Source of the DNA: Merdiplasma sp045118075
Lineage (GTDB): Bacteria; Bacillota; Clostridia; Lachnospirales; Lachnospiraceae
Assembly (NCBI GenBank): GCA_045118075.1
Contig: JBGUOI010000164.1
Span: 1-10,610 of the forward strand
Length of the DNA: 10,610 bases
Reading direction: 5' to 3'
This document shows, piece by piece, positions 6,428 through 10,610 of the stretch. Position 1 is the stretch's first letter; every line of letters begins with the position of its first letter. The notes under the pieces were generated by a model. That model searched no databases, was not told the DNA's origin, and saw only the letters and a program-made list of their open reading frames with translations. Made by a program: the position numbers and the translations under genes.

Positions 6428-8116
6428 TCATCCTTCTGTCTTTTCACTCAGGCATTCGATCAGCTGCGCGGCAATGCTAACGGCGATCTGGGCCGGGGTC
6501 TGCGCCCCGATCTCAAGGCCTACCGGTGAGTGGATCTTCTGTATCTGAGTTTGCGGGAAGCCCTGCTGCGCAAGCGCCTCCCTCACAGCCTGTGCTTTTT
6601 TATGGCTGCCGATGCACCCGATATAGAACGGGTCAGAGCCCAGCACTTTTGAAAGAACGGTCAGATCTCCCTTGTGCCCGTAGGTCGTGACCACGACCAG
6701 GTCCTGGGGACAGATGCTGATCTCCTTATCCAGCCTTTCATAATCGAGGCAGACGATCCGCTCGGCGTCCGGGAAATACTCCCGTTTCAGCGCTTCGCTC
6801 CGGTCGTCGGCCACGCAGTGACGCATATCCATCACCGCCAGGATCCTGGCGAGCGCACGCCCCACATGTCCGGCGCCGATGATCCAGACGGTGCTCTGCG
6901 CCTGCGCCTTTATCTCCGGCGCATTCTCCAGACCGGACAGGGTCTCTTCTTCAAGCGCCATAAAGCGTACGCGGATCCTGCCCCCGCAGATCATACCGGT
7001 CTTCGTCTCATCAACGCTCCCGAGAAAGCGCTGTCCCGAGGAATCGAGGTCAAAGTCCGCCTCCACCGGAAGAACGGCTTCTTCCCGGATCAGCTCAAGA
7101 GCCTTCTGACAGGCCAGTCTTTCCACGGCTCCGCCGCCGATGGTCCCCAGACATTTCCCGGTCTTTAAGACCGCCATCATGGCGCCTTCCTCCCGGGGAA
7201 CCGATCCCTCCGAAGCGATGATGCGGCAGACGATCCCCTGAACGCCCTGCTTTGTGAGTCTTCTGAGCTTTGAGAGAAGCTGCAGCCCTTCCGGTGCGTC
7301 TTCATCCCGGTGCTGCTGGCGAAAATACAGGATCGCTTCAAGAACGCCTCCTCCTACCGCCAGGGCTTTATCGGAGGCGCAGAAACAGTGGGCTTTTTCA
7401 CAGCGCGGATCGATATCTCCGCATTTCATGCCCTTCGTGACGGCCGTTCCCTCAGCCAGAAGTCCGCGCAGAACTCCGTCGATCCGGCAGATGACCGGCT
7501 CATCCCCGACGTAAGCCGCCGTCTCACCGGCCTTCACCCGGTCGGTGATGGATCGTACCGGCCGGAAGATTCCGTCTGCCGGAGAGCGAAGGACCCTCTC
7601 TACGGTATATCCGCCGATATTTCCGGGTATTCCGGTATTCGGAGCGGCGCTCCCTTCGGTGATCACCCGGCCCAGGTAATGGCCCCGGTTCGTCTCGATC
7701 ACCCCGTGACAATCCGTCCCGGCGGTAAACCCCGGCCCCACGCCGATCACGATCGGTGCGTCCGCAATGGAAGTTCCCAGGTTTTTCTTGGCAAGGACAG
7801 CGTCCACCACCGCGTCCGGTCTCAGGTAGGACAGGCAGTGTGCTTCGGGATCCGCCAGTACGGGAATATTCCCGCGTTCAAGGCATTCCGTGACCGCCCG
7901 GCGCAACTTTTCAGTATCTTTCATCGGAGGGATATATACACCCGTGACGTCTTCCACTGATGCGCTGCCGTTTGGGATCGCTTCACAAAAACAGACCGTC
8001 CGCCGGACAGCGGTCGGCTTGGGAAGATCTGTCATGACGACCCGAAAACCGCTTCTGTAAAGTCTCAGTGCGATACCGGAGGCGATATCTCCCGCCCCCT
8101 TGATCAATACCAGCAT
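6428..8116 (-). CDS. yqeB: YqeB selenium-dependent Mo hydroxylase maturation protein with XdhC/CoxI module
   Basis: This 562-residue protein has two parts. Residues 1-265 form the YqeB/EF2563 domain, with an N-terminal Rossmann-like KGAGDIASGIALRL (6-19), VGPGF (126-130), GDIDPR (233-238) and a GGGVLEAI stretch (255-262). After a linker (266-280) comes an XdhC/CoxI maturation module: SEGSVPREEGAMM (302-314) and GTIGGGAVE (324-332), then a Rossmann domain with WIIGAGHVGRALA (411-423). GCIGSHKKA (500-508) and SPVGLEIGAQTPAQIAVSI (530-548) follow. The YqeB family co-occurs with YqeC and SelD in genomes with selenium-dependent molybdenum hydroxylases. XdhC/CoxI proteins bind molybdenum cofactor and help its sulfuration before insertion. 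E. coli YqeB has a similar total length, so the fusion is probably the normal long form. The start at 8116 has GGGAGAG a few nt upstream and lies 21 nt after the GDPD stop. Confidence 0.9.
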   Translation of the reverse strand: MLVLIKGAGDIASGIALRLYRSGFRVVMTDLPKPTAVRRTVCFCEAIPNGSASVEDVTGVYIPPMKDTEKLRRAVTECLERGNIPVLADPEAHCLSYLRPDAVVDAVLAKKNLGTSIADAPIVIGVGPGFTAGTDCHGVIETNRGHYLGRVITEGSAAPNTGIPGNIGGYTVERVLRSPADGIFRPVRSITDRVKAGETAAYVGDEPVICRIDGVLRGLLAEGTAVTKGMKCGDIDPRCEKAHCFCASDKALAVGGGVLEAILYFRQQHRDEDAPEGLQLLSKLRRLTKQGVQGIVCRIIASEGSVPREEGAMMAVLKTGKCLGTIGGGAVERLACQKALELIREEAVLPVEADFDLDSSGQRFLGSVDETKTGMICGGRIRVRFMALEEETLSGLENAPEIKAQAQSTVWIIGAGHVGRALARILAVMDMRHCVADDRSEALKREYFPDAERIVCLDYERLDKEISICPQDLVVVTTYGHKGDLTVLSKVLGSDPFYIGCIGSHKKAQAVREALAQQGFPQTQIQKIHSPVGLEIGAQTPAQIAVSIAAQLIECLSEKTEG

Positions 8117-8137
8117 AATCTCTCCCGTAAAAATTTC

Positions 8138-8917
8138 TCAGGTATCCTTTGCTCCCGGCAGCCGCTCTCCGGTTTCGGGATCAAAGTTTTCAAAAATAGG
8201 CCACAGTCCTTCACTGAGTGCCTGGTCCAGCTCCTCTTTATTGTGGATGGTCCAGGAGGCTCCCTGTTTTTTCATCACGCCCAGCCAGAATCGGTTGCCG
8301 GCATTTTTGCGCTCGGAAAAACGGTAGGCGATAAAATCGGGCTTTGTCCAGAAACCGTGGAGCATGTTGGTCCCCACCACGGTCTCCGCAAGCGACAGTT
8401 TTTTCTTTGAATTAAAATAGTTCATGGCCAGCTGTCCGCGGATGATCTGCGGATAATGAGCCTTCAGATAAGTGAGTACGCCAGGATAAAAGCTCTCGAT
8501 GCAGAAAGGTCCGTCATAGGTTTCCAGTTCCCGGCAGACCGCTTCCGTGAGGGCATTCTCGTTTCCCTTGTACGGTTTGAGCTCAATGATCAGCGGCGTC
8601 CTGCCCCGGAAAATATCAAGCACCTGCGGCAGCGTCGGGATGGTCTGCGTGCTCTGACCGAGAGTATAATCGCCAAGCCGGTCCATTGTCAGGTCCTCCA
8701 CAACGCCCTTTTTCCCGGTCAGGCGTTTGAGGCTCGAATCGTGAAGGATGGCCAGCGTCCCGTCCTTGCAAAGATGCACGTCCAGCTCCGCACCGAAGCC
8801 GTTTTCCACCGCCAGTTCGAACGCCTTCAGGGAATTTTCCGGCGCGTCCGGTTCCCGGTGATAACCCCGGTGGGCAAAGAGCCATCCGTTAAAATCGTTA
8901 CATGTCCAGGTCTTCAT
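8138..8917 (-). CDS. Glycerophosphodiester phosphodiesterase (GDPD family)
   Basis: This 259-residue TIM-barrel phosphodiesterase is predicted to hydrolyse glycerophosphodiesters to glycerol-3-phosphate and the alcohol, with a divalent metal. All family signatures are visible: HRG with catalytic His16, PENS with Glu27, AELDVH with metal ligands Glu44 and Asp46, HD at 59-60, ELK with Glu112 and Lys114, Glu141 in the IES segment, and a C-terminal SWTIHN (221-226) matching the usual WTVN. There is no signal peptide, so it acts in the cytoplasm, like UgpQ. The ATG at 8917 lies within the last codons of the MFS gene (20-bp overlap), with AAGGGG about 10 nt upstream, so translation is probably coupled. 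The pairing suggests that the MFS protein imports its substrate. Its position ahead of yqeB is unexplained. Confidence 0.92.
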   Translation of the reverse strand: MKTWTCNDFNGWLFAHRGYHREPDAPENSLKAFELAVENGFGAELDVHLCKDGTLAILHDSSLKRLTGKKGVVEDLTMDRLGDYTLGQSTQTIPTLPQVLDIFRGRTPLIIELKPYKGNENALTEAVCRELETYDGPFCIESFYPGVLTYLKAHYPQIIRGQLAMNYFNSKKKLSLAETVVGTNMLHGFWTKPDFIAYRFSERKNAGNRFWLGVMKKQGASWTIHNKEELDQALSEGLWPIFENFDPETGERLPGAKDT

Positions 8918-10238
8918 ATGCTTCCAGCCCCTTCCTTTTCTCTGTCACCGTATCCCCGTGCCTGACCATCAGCATGGTGATCACCGCCAGAAAGGCGAAC
9001 AGCGCCGAGTAGGGGAACAGTGTCATATAACCGGCCTTGTTGAGCAGGAAACCCGCTGCGATAGGGGTCACCGTCTGGGCCGCCATACTGAAAGTGTAAT
9101 AATATCCGGTAAACTTGCCGATATCGGCCCCCCTGCACATCTCCACCACCATGGGCAGGCTGTTGACATTAATCATGGCCCAGGCGATTCCGATCATCAC
9201 AAAGACCGCATAGAGCACCGGATGGAAGCTGGACCGGAAGCAGGTGTACAGGAAGCTGAGCAGGAAGCAGACACCGAGGATGCATACCCCGATGCAGATC
9301 GTCTTCTTGCGCCCGATCTTACCGGCCACGGCAGCAGCCGGAATATAAGTAACGATGGCACCGAGCGTGGCGATCGTCAGGCACAGCGAAGCGCTGCCGA
9401 GCGTCATGCCCCACATCCGGTTCGCGTAGGTGGTGAACCAGGTCTCCACCGCATTGTATGCGATGAACCACAGTGCAATGGAGATCAGCAGAAAGACCAG
9501 GGAGCGCTTTACATCCTTCGGAAGCTTCTCGTTTCCGGCCTCGTCTTTTACCGTGAGGTCCTGCTCGGGATGGGCCGCCTCATACTCTCTTTCCTCGCTG
9601 ACCAGCTTCGGCTCGTCGACCATTGTCATCACGACCAGCAGGGCCAGCAGCATGATCCCTGCCACGACGCCGAAAAGCAGCAGATAGCTCACATGGTCTT
9701 TTCCGGCCGTGCGGGCCTCGGAATACAGAACAGTCGCCACGATCAGGTACAAGATCACGCCAAACGCCCCCAGCAGATTGATGATCGCGTTGGCCTTGCT
9801 TCTGAGCGGCTTCGGGGTCACATCGGGTGTCAGTGCCACCGCGGGAGAGCGGTAGGTACCCATGGAAATCAAAAGCAGGCCGAGCACCACGATAAAGCAC
9901 ACCAGCTTAACGGTGGCCGGCGAAGTAAAGTAAGAGTCATCAAGCAGCGGAAGAAACATCATCAGGACGACCGATGCGATCGTGCCAAACAGGATGAACG
10001 GTTTTCTCCGGCCCATCTTTGACTTGCAGCGGTCGCTGATCGATCCGAACAGCGGCAGCAGAAACAGCGCCAGTACGTTGTCAGCCGCCATGATCGTTCC
10101 GGACCAGGTCTCGTTCAGGTGAAACGTGTTCGTCAGAATCAGCGGAATCACATTGTTGTACATCTGCCAGAAAGCACAGATGGCCAGAAAAGCCATACCG
10201 ATCTGCACGGTCTTTCCCACTCTCAGTTTAGCATCCAT
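8898..10238 (-). CDS. MFS transporter, SLC45/sugar-porter-like
   Basis: This 446-residue polytopic membrane protein has about 12 hydrophobic segments. An MFS loop 2-3 motif is present (GSISDRCKSKMGRRKP, 65-80). After TM4 there is a SPAVALTPDVTPKPLRSKAN segment (131-150), which resembles the SLC45/sucrose-porter group. A long charged central loop (about 205-250) separates the two six-helix halves. The start at 10238 has GGAGG (10247-10251) 8 nt upstream and follows the promoter at 10280 by about 40 nt. It is the first gene of the operon and overlaps the GDPD gene. The substrate cannot be read from sequence: a glycerophosphodiester is suggested by the neighbour, a sugar by the family. No transcription factor is visible nearby. 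Confidence 0.85.
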   Translation of the reverse strand: MDAKLRVGKTVQIGMAFLAICAFWQMYNNVIPLILTNTFHLNETWSGTIMAADNVLALFLLPLFGSISDRCKSKMGRRKPFILFGTIASVVLMMFLPLLDDSYFTSPATVKLVCFIVVLGLLLISMGTYRSPAVALTPDVTPKPLRSKANAIINLLGAFGVILYLIVATVLYSEARTAGKDHVSYLLLFGVVAGIMLLALLVVMTMVDEPKLVSEEREYEAAHPEQDLTVKDEAGNEKLPKDVKRSLVFLLISIALWFIAYNAVETWFTTYANRMWGMTLGSASLCLTIATLGAIVTYIPAAAVAGKIGRKKTICIGVCILGVCFLLSFLYTCFRSSFHPVLYAVFVMIGIAWAMINVNSLPMVVEMCRGADIGKFTGYYYTFSMAAQTVTPIAAGFLLNKAGYMTLFPYSALFAFLAVITMLMVRHGDTVTEKRKGLEAYEDLDM

Positions 10239-10274
10239 TTTTCCTTCCTCCTTGCGGGAGCTGTGATCTCGCTC

Positions 10275-10283
10275 ATTATATCA
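10275..10283 (-). promoter_or_regulatory. Extended -10 promoter of the MFS-GDPD-yqeB operon
   Basis: The minus strand reads TGATATAAT (10283-10275), a perfect -10 hexamer with the TGn extension, about 37 nt before the MFS start codon. A -35 is weak: ATAGCA (10304-10299) is 3/6 at 18-nt spacing. The same TGnTATAAT type precedes xdhA. Confidence 0.6.
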
Positions 10284-10301
10284 TTTTTGCCCTGATCATG
10301 C

Positions 10302-10307
10302 TATGAT
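10302..10307 (+). promoter_or_regulatory. Possible -10 element for yqeC
   Basis: TATGAT lies 24 nt before the yqeC start codon and would give a very short leader in front of the GGAGG at 10318-10322. No convincing -35 is seen at the expected distance. It overlaps a small inverted repeat (ATCAT-GCT-ATGAT, 10295-10307). This is a weak call. Confidence 0.3.
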
Positions 10308-10330
10308 TATCGGGAGAGGAGGCATTTGGC

Positions 10331-10610
10331 ATGCTTGCAGATCATCTTGCACTCAGATCCGGCATCAGCGCCTTTATCGGAAGCGGCGGGAAGACGTCGC
10401 TGATCGCGCAATGTGCCCGGGAGCTGGCCGAAAGAGGCAAAAAAGTGATCGTTTGTACGACCACCCATATCTATCCGTTTCCGGATATGCCGCTTTTCCT
10501 GACAGAATGCGGCGAAGCTGATCCGCAGCTTCTTTCCCTGCCCGGATACGGAAAAGGAAAAGCCGTCTGCATCGGTACGCCTGCCGCTGACGGCAAACTC
10601 ACTGCGCCTG
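10331..10610 (+). CDS. yqeC: YqeC, selenium-dependent hydroxylase accessory protein (N-terminal part, cut by the right edge)
   Basis: The first 93 residues are visible and the frame is open to the window end. A P-loop, FIGSGGKTSLI (15-25), is followed about 20 residues later by VIVCTTTHIYP (39-49), the paired motif of YqeC proteins. The YqeC family is a putative nucleotide-binding accessory factor found with YqeB and SelD in genomes encoding selenium-dependent molybdenum hydroxylases; its biochemical role is not established. The ATG at 10331 has GGAGG (10318-10322) 8 nt upstream. It is the only plus-strand gene in the window, divergent from the MFS-GDPD-yqeB operon across a 92-bp gap. In other genomes mocA often lies nearby, but what follows here is outside the window. 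Confidence 0.88.
   Translation, partial: MLADHLALRSGISAFIGSGGKTSLIAQCARELAERGKKVIVCTTTHIYPFPDMPLFLTECGEADPQLLSLPGYGKGKAVCIGTPAADGKLTAP

Noticed and set aside
8958..10022. Long plus-strand open frame (354 codons) antisense to the MFS gene
   Set aside because: It is a shadow: the product is rich in His, Gln, Asp and Arg with no recognisable fold, there is no ribosome binding site, and the opposite strand encodes a clear membrane protein.

Overview
The window looks like the chromosome of an anaerobic, moderately GC-rich Firmicute, probably a clostridial (Lachnospiraceae-like) gut or rumen bacterium. This is inferred from strong AAGGAGG ribosome binding sites at 6-10 nt spacing, TGnTATAAT promoters and the gene content. 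The genus cannot be told from the sequence. No mobile element, CRISPR array, rRNA or tRNA was seen. Coding density is very high and nearly everything lies on the minus strand.

Reading in the direction of transcription (right to left), a first operon starts at an extended -10 promoter near 10280. It holds an MFS transporter of SLC45/sugar-porter type, a cytoplasmic glycerophosphodiester phosphodiesterase that overlaps it by 20 bp, and a 562-residue YqeB protein carrying a C-terminal XdhC/CoxI maturation module. These are followed by a MoeA-like molybdopterin-binding protein with a C-terminal four-cysteine tail and an SLC1 (DAACS) dicarboxylate/amino acid symporter. The operon ends at a perfect 11-bp-stem terminator (4081-4117). 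A second promoter directly abuts this terminator and drives xdhA-xdhB-xdhC (molybdenum, FAD and 2x[2Fe-2S] subunits, all close to the E. coli XdhABC type) and then a gene cut by the left edge that reads as adenine deaminase. On the plus strand, divergent from the first operon, begins yqeC, cut by the right edge.

Together the genes form a purine-catabolic molybdenum hydroxylase locus plus its maturation set. Adenine deaminase would give hypoxanthine, and XdhABC would oxidise hypoxanthine and xanthine. YqeB and YqeC are the marker proteins of selenium-dependent molybdenum hydroxylases (SDMH), so this xanthine dehydrogenase probably carries the labile, non-selenocysteine selenium cofactor. selD and the nucleotidyltransferase mocA are not in the window, so selenium dependence is an inference from context. 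The least expected part is that two transporters and a GDPD phosphodiesterase share the transcript of the maturation genes.
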